A stretch of DNA of 18,502 nucleotides from Verrucomicrobiota bacterium (lineage in GTDB: Bacteria > Chlamydiota > Chlamydiia > Chlamydiales > FEN-1388). The notes under the pieces were generated by a model. It was not told the DNA's origin, ran no database searches, and saw only the letters and a program-made list of their open reading frames with translations. The stretch covers positions 1-18,502 of the forward strand of contig JAFEGS010000599.1 of assembly GCA_018239705.1 (NCBI GenBank), read 5' to 3'. A program made the position numbers and the translations under genes. Shown here one piece after another: positions 6,853 through 15,190 of the stretch. How positions within the stretch are numbered: position 1 is the stretch's first letter; each line of letters starts with the position of its first letter.

Positions 6853-6881
6853 TTCATATAAGCATATCACTTTTTTGTAAA
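6853..6881 (-). promoter_or_regulatory. Candidate clpC promoter inside the 3' end of hemG
   Basis: On the minus strand, TTTACA (6876-6881, five of six matches to the -35 consensus) is followed after 17 bases by TATGAA (6853-6858, four of six). This would start transcription about 35 bases before clpC. A second A/T-rich box, TATACA (6828-6833), has no good -35. The call is weak and depends on consensus matching only. Confidence 0.25.
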
Positions 6882-8188
6882 CGAAGAAAATCAGTTGCCA
6901 CTCTCTTAGCGCTAGCTATAGCATCTCCAACAGAAACTCCATAAAAGCCGGCGCCCAAGAGCGTAATTCTTGCTCCAAGCCGCTTTTCAATATAGTCCAC
7001 ATTTGCCGCATGCCCAACAGGATAGCGGGCAACTGCATCCCTCGCCCTAAAAACAACAGCATCATCAAATGGTGCTTTGATTCCAAGATATTTGATAGCT
7101 GCATCCTCGCTCAAGGATAGCAGATCTTCATCTCTGAAACAAGAGATAGCAGGCGCCCGCTCTCCTCCAAACATGAGCGAGATCCGCGTTTTGAAGAGCT
7201 GATTGTGCTGAGGGAACACTCTCGAGTCAAATACAACGCCGAGAAGCTTGTCATCTTCACTTGAAGGACACAAAAAACCAAATGCATCTGGCAGGGCATG
7301 AACGTCGTGCCACCCTGTAGAGACTGTGACAAGGGATGTCTGTGGTATGGCTTTAAGCTGGTCAAGAGGAAGAAGTGTAGAGAGTGCTTGTGGTGAAATG
7401 GCGACAAAAAGGGCATCAAATGCACATTGCTTCCCACCCGAGCTGAGCAGCACGTGAGAGGCCTCTTCGACAATCGCATCTATTTTTGTCCCTAAGTGAA
7501 ATGTCGCACAGAGCTTACTAGCAAGTACTTGCGGCAAAAACCCCACACCCTTTTTAAAGGAGATCATTACATTTGACTGTTTTTTTGATTGCTTTTGACG
7601 AGGCGAAAGAAGCGCTCCCAGCACGACAGAGCCAAATTTTTTCTCTTTTTCATAGATACTCCCAAAACAGCTCTGCATGGAAAGAGAGTGAGGGTCTGCT
7701 CCATAGATACCGTAAGTGAGTGGGTCGATACACCTTGAGACCATTGAGCGACCAAAACGGCGCTCAAAAAATGAGGCCACACTTTCGTCATCCTGCCTGC
7801 CTCGAGGAATAAATAATTCCTTGATACAAGCCTTCAGGCACATTCTACCTAAAGAAGAACTGCAGAGTGCATATAAAGAGCTCGGTACCGGCTCGAGCGC
7901 ACCCTTATGTACCAGGTATCTGGTTCTACTCTCCTCTCTTGCCTCAATCACCTCTTCCGTAATCCCGAGCTCCTCGATCAAATCGAGGATGATCTTTCCC
8001 GCTCCCTTGGTACGAAGGCTTCTCGGACCACATTCGTAGCGTTGTCCATTTTTCTCTAGCGTATAGAGCTGGCCACCAACTCGCTCCTTTTCATCGAAAA
8101 TAGAGATGTCTAAAGTGCTAGAATTTTGCTGTAAAAACCACGCAAGCGAAAGGCCTGCAATCCCTGCGCCTATAATTGCTACTTTCAT
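6854..8188 (-). CDS. hemG: Protoporphyrinogen oxidase, FAD-dependent (HemY-type fold; called hemG in chlamydiae)
   Basis: This enzyme oxidises protoporphyrinogen IX to protoporphyrin IX, the penultimate step of haem synthesis. The 444-residue protein begins with the FAD dinucleotide-binding fold VAIIGAGIAGLSLAWFLQ (3-20) and the E/D-K-x-x-VGGQ segment (about 33-45). It ends with the second flavin-contact motif LLGAGFYGVSVGDAIASA, as in flavin amine oxidases of the PPO family. The family is the oxygen-dependent HemY class and is unrelated to E. coli HemG flavodoxin, although chlamydial annotations use hemG. Coproporphyrinogen oxidation by the same fold (CgoX) is less likely because HemN is encoded nearby. 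The ATG start fits the beta-strand directly; a GAGGG lies about 11 bases upstream. Transcription would start in the repeat-containing divergent region. Confidence 0.9.
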   Translation of the reverse strand: MKVAIIGAGIAGLSLAWFLQQNSSTLDISIFDEKERVGGQLYTLEKNGQRYECGPRSLRTKGAGKIILDLIEELGITEEVIEAREESRTRYLVHKGALEPVPSSLYALCSSSLGRMCLKACIKELFIPRGRQDDESVASFFERRFGRSMVSRCIDPLTYGIYGADPHSLSMQSCFGSIYEKEKKFGSVVLGALLSPRQKQSKKQSNVMISFKKGVGFLPQVLASKLCATFHLGTKIDAIVEEASHVLLSSGGKQCAFDALFVAISPQALSTLLPLDQLKAIPQTSLVTVSTGWHDVHALPDAFGFLCPSSEDDKLLGVVFDSRVFPQHNQLFKTRISLMFGGERAPAISCFRDEDLLSLSEDAAIKYLGIKAPFDDAVVFRARDAVARYPVGHAANVDYIEKRLGARITLLGAGFYGVSVGDAIASAKRVATDFLRLQKSDMLI

Positions 8189-8208
8189 GTTGTAAACACC
8201 CTCTTACA

Positions 8209-8332
8209 GCCCGTGCCCGATTTTATACTTTTCCTTCACAAAATCCTAGCCTCTTTTTCTTTGCTTAAAGTAAAGTTTGAGTAATAACAACAGCTTGCAT
8301 CGGGCACGGGCAGGGGCACGGGCACGGGCACG
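8209..8332. repeat. GGGCAC tandem repeats in inverted orientation in the hemG divergent region
   Basis: GCCCGTGCCCGAT (8209-8221) and ATCGGGCACGGGC (8299-8311) are a perfect 13-bp inverted repeat separated by 77 bases. On the right side the GGGCAC unit continues for about five copies up to 8332, with one slippage (CAGGGG at 8311-8316). The enclosed 8222-8298 stretch is A/T-rich and should contain the divergent promoters: a TATAAA for hemG lies at about 8222-8227 on the minus strand. The repeat falls in the 5' untranslated part of both divergent genes. Translated, the right array gives the RARARAR string of the spurious upstream extension of the next gene. Confidence 0.7.
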
Positions 8333-8354
8333 AACCAGTTTTACAGGTTACATC

Positions 8355-9452
8355 ATGCAAAGCGTAAGTTCTCTCATCAACAACTTCCCTGCCAAGCTCT
8401 TACAAGAGGCAGACTTTGTACAGTTTCTAGAGGCTGCTTCGCACTCCTGCATACAGTATGTAGAGGATTCCAATGAGGGCCTCATACGAGAAACCTACCT
8501 TTCGCACATAAGAGAGAGCGAAGACGCATACAATAAAAATCACGACAAAGCTCTACAAAACACACTAGAAGAATTCGAAACCGATGAGAAAAATAAAACG
8601 CTCTATTCTCTAGACCAAAAACTCTATATGCAAAAAAAGGTTCGGCACCTTTATGTCGCTGAACAGCGACTGCTCTACAAGGAATTCCACGCTGCAATCT
8701 CCAGATGCTGTCATTGCAGTCTTCCTTTAAAACAGCTAGATGGTCAATTTACTCGTGACCGCTTGCTGCACCTATTAGAGGCCCAATATGGTCCAACGAC
8801 CGATGATAGAAAGATGATACTTGATGAAAAAAATGACACCAGACTCATCCGTCAAATACTCAACCCCAGGGAGAAGGCATATACACCTGTTTTTTCTGAA
8901 TTTGCCAAAAGAGCCATAGAGTACTTAAACCAGGCAAAAGGTACCACCCCCGGCATCCATTGCGCAAGGAGCCTCATTGCCTATGTATCAGCACTTAAAG
9001 CTCTCAAGCAGGAAGGCATCAAGAAAATAAAAGATCAGTGCAAAATGGTGGAGCAGCCGCCTTTGTCACTATCTGCTTTTTCCCTGCAGGAGCTACACCA
9101 GGTATGTTATCTAACGCAACAAAAGGTCTCCTGCCTGAGCCAATTACTGCAGCTTTCAATGCCATCAGAGAGCGGAGAAGCAGCAAATGCTTTGGATAAG
9201 CCCGCTGCCACCTTTTTCGAGCACGTACAGAAGTGCAAGATTGCACTTCACGATCTTATTGAACGGCTCGAGCATATGCAAGAGGCGAAAAAGCAGACAC
9301 TCTGTAAAGGAATGGCCAAATTGCAACTAAGCGATACGGAAAATGAACCTAGTAGTGATATGGATGTTTTCGATCCAATAGAGAGCTACCTCTCTATCTT
9401 TAAAATAACAAACCAGATCTTTAACGCAATAAGTGGATTTTACTCCCTATGA
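8355..9452 (+). CDS. Protein of unknown function, paralogue of the following gene
   Basis: This 365-residue protein has no signal peptide and no membrane segment. It is mostly helical, with charged, coiled-coil-like stretches at about 40-115 and 285-320, and has Cys-rich spots (RCCHCSL, 117-123). I do not recognise a family. ATG 8355 is chosen because a longer frame from TTG 8277 runs through the GGGCAC repeat and would add an artificial RARAGARARAR segment; a weak AGG (8345-8347) precedes ATG 8355. It shares blocks with the next gene: FLEAASHSCIQY with FVEANVGLLIGY, YLSHIRESEDAYNKNHDKAL with YIKQMDNIEKQYNKSHALAL, PAATFF with LAANFF, and IESYLSIFKITNQIFNAI with IKNYIKILKITQAVFEQI. The stop overlaps the next start as ATGA. 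Lineage-specific secreted effector is a plausible but unproven role. Confidence 0.75.
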   Translation: MQSVSSLINNFPAKLLQEADFVQFLEAASHSCIQYVEDSNEGLIRETYLSHIRESEDAYNKNHDKALQNTLEEFETDEKNKTLYSLDQKLYMQKKVRHLYVAEQRLLYKEFHAAISRCCHCSLPLKQLDGQFTRDRLLHLLEAQYGPTTDDRKMILDEKNDTRLIRQILNPREKAYTPVFSEFAKRAIEYLNQAKGTTPGIHCARSLIAYVSALKALKQEGIKKIKDQCKMVEQPPLSLSAFSLQELHQVCYLTQQKVSCLSQLLQLSMPSESGEAANALDKPAATFFEHVQKCKIALHDLIERLEHMQEAKKQTLCKGMAKLQLSDTENEPSSDMDVFDPIESYLSIFKITNQIFNAISGFYSL

Positions 9453-10798
9453 ATAACGATTCACCGCGTGCTATAGGCCTAGGAGCGCAACTTCCTGTAA
9501 CATTATTCGATAATGGGTTTTTGAAATTCGTTGAAGCAAACGTAGGTCTTCTTATAGGCTATCACACTCAGCTTCCCTACACTACCCCTGAACGAACTGT
9601 CGCTGTGAAGACCTATATTAAACAGATGGACAACATTGAAAAACAATACAACAAATCTCATGCTTTAGCACTTTCAGAATTTGAAAAAAACATACAACAA
9701 GATTTACCAATAGAAGAGAAATATCGACTAATTCTTCAAAAAGAAGATGAATTATTAAATCGTGAATTACATGAACGCTATGGAAAAGCCCATTGCGGGA
9801 TAGTAAAATTAAAAATTGATGATGATACCTTTGCAAAACATAGATGGTTGAAAGTGCTGGTGAATGGCTATAAGTGTAAAGCCGCTGAACAGGAAAAACG
9901 GATTTTAGAGTGTGAAGACCTGGAGCTTTTCAAATCAAATCTTGGCGTTGGAGGAGAAGGAGACGATAGAAGCCCATTTGGCAAATTTTCGAAAAATGTA
10001 ATTCATCTTCTAAAAGAAAAATCGACAGAAATTCTTAACGAGCAGGGAATTAATGAGGAGGAAATCTATCTCAATCAAGAAAAGCTAAAAATAATAAGCC
10101 TGGATAAACGATTCATTCTCTTGTCTGAGACTTTTATCGATTGCTTTTGCTTTCTGGGGCATATACAAGGCTCTTCCTTACATGAAATAAAAAACATATG
10201 GGAAAACCGCAAACTTAGCAGAAAGGAGAGCGCTCGTCTCTATTCTCCTGAGCTACAACTCAGTAATTTTGTAGCATATCAGAACATCTTTTCCAAGATA
10301 ATTAAGGGGGAAATCATCCCTATTTCCGAACTGGCCCCCTCTTCAACTCTCTCAAAGTCAGCAGAACCCAATACCACTGACCATACGACCAAAGAGAAAT
10401 CTCATTCTAAAAAATCCACCGATCCGAACCATAAAAAGAACAAATTCAAGAGAAAAAGCCGCTCTTACTCTGTAGACCAGACCAAACTCGCTGCAGAAGA
10501 ATCGGATGCCGAAAAAATAGATCGTCTGGATGCGCTCGCAGCCAATTTTTTTAAAGAGATCCCTATTCTCCTCACGCCACTGCGTAATTTCCTCTGCCTC
10601 CTACAGGTGCACCTAGAGGTAGATTTCACTTCCCAGGAGCAGACCCGGGCAAAAGCATTAGAAACTGACCCTCATACTCCAACTTCAAGTGTCCTGGATG
10701 ATAGTGCCGCTGATATCAACAGAATAAAGAACTACATCAAGATTTTGAAGATAACACAGGCTGTCTTTGAACAGATTGTCGCCGCCACACCTAAATAG
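9449..10798 (+). CDS. Protein of unknown function, paralogue of the preceding gene, with a basic Ser/Lys-rich linker
   Basis: This 449-residue protein overlaps the preceding gene by four bases (ATGA), so the pair is probably translationally coupled. Its N-terminal 200 and C-terminal 90 residues align by eye with the same regions of its neighbour, the clearest block being YIKQMDNIEKQYNKSHALAL (57-75 region). It differs by an insertion at about 295-357 that is rich in Ser, Thr and Lys and contains HKKNKFKRKSRSYS (328-341), which resembles a eukaryotic nuclear localisation signal. There is no signal peptide or membrane segment. The middle of the gene is more A/T-rich than the neighbouring hem genes. 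Its stop overlaps the convergent hemN stop by eight bases, leaving no room for a terminator. No family is recognised; an effector role is speculation from lineage and the basic patch. Confidence 0.75.
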   Translation: MNNDSPRAIGLGAQLPVTLFDNGFLKFVEANVGLLIGYHTQLPYTTPERTVAVKTYIKQMDNIEKQYNKSHALALSEFEKNIQQDLPIEEKYRLILQKEDELLNRELHERYGKAHCGIVKLKIDDDTFAKHRWLKVLVNGYKCKAAEQEKRILECEDLELFKSNLGVGGEGDDRSPFGKFSKNVIHLLKEKSTEILNEQGINEEEIYLNQEKLKIISLDKRFILLSETFIDCFCFLGHIQGSSLHEIKNIWENRKLSRKESARLYSPELQLSNFVAYQNIFSKIIKGEIIPISELAPSSTLSKSAEPNTTDHTTKEKSHSKKSTDPNHKKNKFKRKSRSYSVDQTKLAAEESDAEKIDRLDALAANFFKEIPILLTPLRNFLCLLQVHLEVDFTSQEQTRAKALETDPHTPTSSVLDDSAADINRIKNYIKILKITQAVFEQIVAATPK

Positions 10799-12170
10799 CT
10801 TTGGAAAACTGACGCGGCCCCTCTTTTTTGTGGAAATAGCGGTCGAAGCAGGCACTGATGTTGCGAATAAAGAGGATACCAAGAGCTGTTGCCCTAACAG
10901 ATACCGGATCAACAGACACAAGTCCAAGGTCGATCAACGGCTTTAGCCTCTCCCTTTCTTGGTGAAAATAGCCATCAAACGAAGTGCCGAATTTGAGCTG
11001 AAACTGCGCTTTATCAACGGCAAAATCACACATCAGCCGCTGGATGACCCACTGACGCAGGAGATCGTCGGGAGAGAGAATTTTTCCACGAAATGTAGCA
11101 AGCTTTCCCTCATCTAGAAGTTGATAATAGGTAGAGAGCTCTTTGACGTTCTGGAAATAGCCATCACCCACCGACCCTATAGAGGTAATGCCAAGGCCAA
11201 TTAAATCATCGGCCGGCAGCACCGTATAGCCCTGAAAATTACGCCTCAATGTTTTTGCCTTAAAGGCCTCTACAAGTTCATCTCCGGGAAGAGCAAAGTG
11301 ATCCATCCCAATAGCCACATATCCGGCCCCTAGCAGCAGCTTTCTTGCAGCCAGATACATGCCAAATTTTTCATGCGTTGAGGGAAGCGTCTCTTCTTTA
11401 ATCGCCTTTTGATGGGGCTTTAGCCAGGGTATCTTAGCATAGGAAAAGAGCGCGATCCTGTCTGGCCGCATCTCAAGAATGGCGTGAACAGTCTCTCGAA
11501 ATGTTGCAACTGTCTGAAAAGGAAGGCCATAGATCAAATCGAGGTTAATGCCTTGGAATTCAAGAGATTGCGCAAGCCGGAAGGTCTTTTGCGTTACCTC
11601 AAGACTTTGCCGCCTTTTAATAGCCTCTTGAACCCATGCGTTGGTGTCTTGCACGCCAAAACTTACGCGAGTAAAGCCCAATTTCTTGAGCAGCTTGAGC
11701 TTTGCCCCCTCATCCTCAACCACTGTCCTAGGATCGATTTCCATCGCAATTTCTGCGTGAGCGTCCAGTGGAAAGGCCGACACGATTTTAAAAAATATTC
11801 TTTCTAGCTGATCCTGGGTAAGCTTTGTGGGGGTCCCTCCTCCAAAATGGAGCTGACAAATTGGCGCACGTCCACCAATAGCTGCAGAGACCAGCTCTAT
11901 TTCTTTACACAGGTAGTTGACATATGTTTCCTCATTTTCGGGCCGTCGATTCAGGATGACGGAGCAGCCACAAAAGAGGCACATGGTCTTACAAAAGGGG
12001 ATATGCACATAGAGCGAAAGCGGGTTACTTCTCTTAGCTATTTGTGACAGATGCCTCTCATACACCTCAGGAGTAGTCGACTCCCAAACCGGTGCCGTGG
12101 GATAGCTTGTATATCGAGGAACGGGCTCATTAAGCCGGGAGAGCAGCGTGTCATCAAAAGTCTCGTACAC
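10791..12170 (-). CDS. hemN: Oxygen-independent coproporphyrinogen III oxidase (radical SAM)
   Basis: HemN converts coproporphyrinogen III to protoporphyrinogen IX without oxygen, using S-adenosylmethionine and a 4Fe-4S cluster. The 459-residue protein has the radical-SAM cysteines C60-x3-C64-x2-C67 plus the extra C69 typical of true HemN (HIPFCKTMCLFCGCS), the HFGGGTPTKL glycine-rich SAM site, and a C-terminal HemN domain. The N-terminal PRYTSYPTAP motif separates it from the shorter HemN-like HemW proteins, which lack it. The start is a GTG at 12170 that lies 17 bases inside the end of hemE, so its translation is probably coupled to hemE. It is the last gene of the tkt-hemE-hemN operon and ends head-on against the unknown plus-strand gene with an 8-bp overlap. 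Confidence 0.96.
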   Translation of the reverse strand: MYETFDDTLLSRLNEPVPRYTSYPTAPVWESTTPEVYERHLSQIAKRSNPLSLYVHIPFCKTMCLFCGCSVILNRRPENEETYVNYLCKEIELVSAAIGGRAPICQLHFGGGTPTKLTQDQLERIFFKIVSAFPLDAHAEIAMEIDPRTVVEDEGAKLKLLKKLGFTRVSFGVQDTNAWVQEAIKRRQSLEVTQKTFRLAQSLEFQGINLDLIYGLPFQTVATFRETVHAILEMRPDRIALFSYAKIPWLKPHQKAIKEETLPSTHEKFGMYLAARKLLLGAGYVAIGMDHFALPGDELVEAFKAKTLRRNFQGYTVLPADDLIGLGITSIGSVGDGYFQNVKELSTYYQLLDEGKLATFRGKILSPDDLLRQWVIQRLMCDFAVDKAQFQLKFGTSFDGYFHQERERLKPLIDLGLVSVDPVSVRATALGILFIRNISACFDRYFHKKEGPRQFSKAI

Positions 12171-13164
12171 AGGCTATCAAAGCCTCCACATTTGCGCGAG
12201 GAGTCTCTGGCAAGATCCCATGGCCAAGATTAAAGATAAAGGCCGGATCGTCTCTCATCTGCTCCATAATGCGCAGCGCCTCTTTACGTACAACAGACGG
12301 GCTTGTTAAGAGAATATCGGGATCGAGATTGCCTTGAAGACAAATGTCCTTTCCCAAGGAGCTTCGTATCTTTGGTAAATCTGCCTGCCAGTCGAGGCTA
12401 ATTCCTTGAGGCTTAATAGCTGCAAGCTCATGTGCATAGAGCGATGAGCCTCTACAAAAGAGAATAATGGGACACGGCTTAAGCCCCTTCATCACCTTGT
12501 CCATAAAATTGGCTGCAAAGGCTTGAAACTGAGGGGCCGGCAGCACATTTGCCCAGCTGTCAAAGATCTGGATAGCGTCAACGCCTGCATCAATTTGTGC
12601 GTTGAGATGTTCAATCGTTGCCATAGCAAGAATGTCTAGCAATCGAGTAAAAGATTCAGGCTCTTGAAAGAACCACCTCTTTGTCTTGCGCATCAGTCGG
12701 GAACTTCCCCCCTCTATCAGGTAGGTCGCAAGGGTAAATGGAGCCCCTGCAAAACCTATGAGCGGAACTGTGAGTGTTCTTTTTAATTGCCTGATTGCTT
12801 CGTAAACATACTGCAGCGATCCTACTATATCTCTACCGACAAGCTGCGTAAAATCGGCCTCAGGTGAGAGCGGTGGATCAATGATCGGACCTACAGCCTC
12901 TTCAAAGCGAAGCGTGAAGCCTAGTGCCTCGCTAATGAGAAGGATATCAGAAAAAACAATTGCTGCATCAAACCCAAAAGCATCTATGGGCAGCTTTGTC
13001 ACCTCAGTGATGAGCTCCGGGGTGCGAAAGAGCGTGAGAAGATCATGGCGTTTGCGTATGGCCTGGTACTCATGCATGTACCTTCCAGCCTGGCGCATCA
13101 GCCACAGAGGCGGACGGCCAGATCTATTTTTTCCTGAGAGAGCCTGCAAAGCCAAGTTATTCAT
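12154..13164 (-). CDS. hemE: Uroporphyrinogen decarboxylase
   Basis: HemE decarboxylates uroporphyrinogen III to coproporphyrinogen III in the cytoplasm, and its product is the substrate of HemN, encoded next. The 336-residue length is normal for the family. The signature WLMRQAGRYM (21-30), the FGFDAAIVFSDILL strand with the substrate-binding Asp, and GFAGAPFTLATYL are all present. The residue after RYM is His (CAT codon) where most members have Pro (RYMPEY), a small oddity. The start is ATG 13164 (MNNLALQAL), which overlaps the tkt stop (ATGAATAA). A longer frame to 13275 runs antisense-free through tkt coding sequence and has no family similarity, so it is rejected. The 3' end overlaps hemN by 17 bases. 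Confidence 0.96.
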   Translation of the reverse strand: MNNLALQALSGKNRSGRPPLWLMRQAGRYMHEYQAIRKRHDLLTLFRTPELITEVTKLPIDAFGFDAAIVFSDILLISEALGFTLRFEEAVGPIIDPPLSPEADFTQLVGRDIVGSLQYVYEAIRQLKRTLTVPLIGFAGAPFTLATYLIEGGSSRLMRKTKRWFFQEPESFTRLLDILAMATIEHLNAQIDAGVDAIQIFDSWANVLPAPQFQAFAANFMDKVMKGLKPCPIILFCRGSSLYAHELAAIKPQGISLDWQADLPKIRSSLGKDICLQGNLDPDILLTSPSVVRKEALRIMEQMRDDPAFIFNLGHGILPETPRANVEALIACVRDF

Positions 13165-15190
13165 TGTAGAGTAAGCGCTCCAAAATGGCATCGACTGTAA
13201 AACCAAACTCTCGAGCAAGAGCGCCGGCAGGCGCAGATGCACCGAAACTCTCCATGCATATCGCAATGCCATCAAGGCCGATATACTTGTGCCAACCGGT
13301 ATCGGCTCCAGCTTCGATACTTACCCTTCGACCAATGTCTCCTCCTAAAACAGCCATCTTGTATTCGCTATTTTGACGGTCGAATAGCTGCGTACAAGGC
13401 ATAGAAATGACTCTTGTAGGTTTGCCAAGCTTTTCAAGCTCGAGCGCTGTATCTAGAGCAAGTGGCAGCTCAGACCCGGTAGCTATAAGGGTAAAGGCGC
13501 ACTTTCCACTCTCTTGCTTAACGATGTACCCTCCTCTTCCAACTCCTTGATTGAAAGGCACTTGCGTCTCTACTCGGTCGGCCACATTTTGTCTCGATAG
13601 AATCAAGCAGGTGGGGCCATGGTACTGAAGAGCCGCGATCCAGGCCATTTTCGTCTCGTGAATACCGGATGGACGTATGACTGTCAGGTTTGGAATGGCA
13701 CGAAGCGAAGCAATATGCTCGATAGGCTGGTGCGTAGGACCATCTTCGCCAAGAAAGATCGAGTCGTGCGTAAACTGGTAGATCACCTTTCGTTTCATCA
13801 GAGCTGCAAGCCGGATGGCATTTCTCATGTAGTCTGAAAAGGTCAAAAAAGTGCCAATAAAGGGAATAATCATGTGGGTCTGTCGAAGGCCGGTAGCAAT
13901 CGTCGCCATGCCAAATTCGCGAACGCCAAACTTGATGTTGCGCCCTTTGAAATTGCCGGGTGTAATTGCAGGAAATGCCTTCAGCCAGGTGTAGTCTGAA
14001 CAGGAGATATCAGCCGACCCTCCATAGACCCCATGGCAGAGTCCGGCTAAAAAGTTAACCACATCCTGAGAGGCCTTTCTACCCGACGTTGGGCCTTTGA
14101 TCTCGAGCGCATTGAGCTGCTCCTCTATGTTAGAGGGGACGAAATCGTGCGCCATCTGATCCAGCTCTTTTTTCTTTTCAGGGAAGCTGCGAGACCAGCT
14201 TTCTAACTGGGCATGCCATTGCTCTTCCGCGGCCATCTCTGTATGGTGTCTGTTGGTGAAGAAATCTTTTACCTGTTGAGAGATATAAAATTTCTCTAAT
14301 GGAAGCCCTAAAGCAATTTTTGTCGCCTTGACCTCCTCTTCTCCAAGAGGTGATCCATGCACTTTACTGGTACCTGCTTTATGAGGAGATCCCTTCCCAA
14401 TAACCGTCCGTGCGATAACCAGAATTGGACGCTTCTGCTCTCTTTTTGCCTCAGATATCGCGTAATGAATCTCATCGAGGTTATTGCCATCTATTTCAAC
14501 GACATCCCAACCATAGGCCAGGTATCTCGCTTTCGTAAGCTCAGAGCAGGACTCTGAAAGAGGACCATCGAGTGACACCTGATTTGCGTCGTAGATGACA
14601 ATCAGATTGTCAATCTTTAAGTGGCCTGCAAGTGAAGAAACCTCAGAGGTGCAGCCCTCCATGATACAGCCATCTCCCACGAGAGCATATACCTTGTTGT
14701 CAAAGAGCTTGTAGTCGGGTGTATTGAATTTTTCAGCGAGAATTTTATACCCAAGCGCCATTCCTACAGCGTTACCCAAACCCTGCCCAAGTGGCCCGGT
14801 TGTGGTCTCTACTCCATCAGTCTCTAGCGATTCAGGATGGCCCGGTGTCTGAGAATGGAGCTGGCGAAAGTTCTTGATCTCCTCTAAACTCAGATTGAAT
14901 CCGGCCAGGTGAAGGCAGGAGTAGAGGAGCATCGAACCATGCCCTGCCGAGAGGATAAATATATCTCGATTTAGCCATTTCGAATCTTTGGGATTGTAGC
15001 GCATTGCATAGCCGTAGAGGTAAGCGCCAATCTCTGCACATCCCATAGGAAGTCCGGGATGGCCGGAGTCTGCTTTTTGCACAGCATCCATAGATAAATG
15101 TCTGATTGTGTTGGCAACCTTTGCGAGCATCTGCTTGAGGTCCTCATCTAGTGGCCTTTCAAATTTTAAATCTTTGAACTCGTCAATCAT
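13157..15190 (-). CDS. tkt: Transketolase
   Basis: Transketolase moves two-carbon units between sugar phosphates in the non-oxidative pentose phosphate pathway, using thiamine diphosphate and Mg2+. The 677-residue protein has the N-terminal substrate/TPP site ADSGHPGLPMG (about 41-51), the GPLGQGLGNAVGMA segment, the TPP motif GDGCIMEG...DAN (from about 172, with the metal-binding Asp and Asn), and the pyrimidine-domain FLTFSDYMRNAIR and ...GEDGPTHQPIEH. The start is taken as ATG 15190 (MIDEFKDL), which has an AGAGAG purine stretch just upstream; ATG 15205 in frame adds five residues but has no Shine-Dalgarno sequence. It is the first gene of an operon with hemE and hemN, overlapping hemE by eight bases. 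Confidence 0.96.
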   Translation of the reverse strand: MIDEFKDLKFERPLDEDLKQMLAKVANTIRHLSMDAVQKADSGHPGLPMGCAEIGAYLYGYAMRYNPKDSKWLNRDIFILSAGHGSMLLYSCLHLAGFNLSLEEIKNFRQLHSQTPGHPESLETDGVETTTGPLGQGLGNAVGMALGYKILAEKFNTPDYKLFDNKVYALVGDGCIMEGCTSEVSSLAGHLKIDNLIVIYDANQVSLDGPLSESCSELTKARYLAYGWDVVEIDGNNLDEIHYAISEAKREQKRPILVIARTVIGKGSPHKAGTSKVHGSPLGEEEVKATKIALGLPLEKFYISQQVKDFFTNRHHTEMAAEEQWHAQLESWSRSFPEKKKELDQMAHDFVPSNIEEQLNALEIKGPTSGRKASQDVVNFLAGLCHGVYGGSADISCSDYTWLKAFPAITPGNFKGRNIKFGVREFGMATIATGLRQTHMIIPFIGTFLTFSDYMRNAIRLAALMKRKVIYQFTHDSIFLGEDGPTHQPIEHIASLRAIPNLTVIRPSGIHETKMAWIAALQYHGPTCLILSRQNVADRVETQVPFNQGVGRGGYIVKQESGKCAFTLIATGSELPLALDTALELEKLGKPTRVISMPCTQLFDRQNSEYKMAVLGGDIGRRVSIEAGADTGWHKYIGLDGIAICMESFGASAPAGALAREFGFTVDAILERLLYNE

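Noticed and set aside
8299..8332. GGGCAC repeats as a CRISPR array
   Set aside because: The units are six bases, directly adjacent and without spacers; no cas genes are nearby.
8277..8354. A TTG start at 8277 extending the first unknown gene by 26 residues
   Set aside because: The extra residues are the translation of the GGGCAC repeat (RARAGARARAR) and nothing resembling a ribosome binding site precedes the TTG.
13165..13275. A 37-residue N-terminal extension of HemE
   Set aside because: It lies within the tkt coding region in another frame and HemE proteins normally begin at the MNNLALQAL-type segment.
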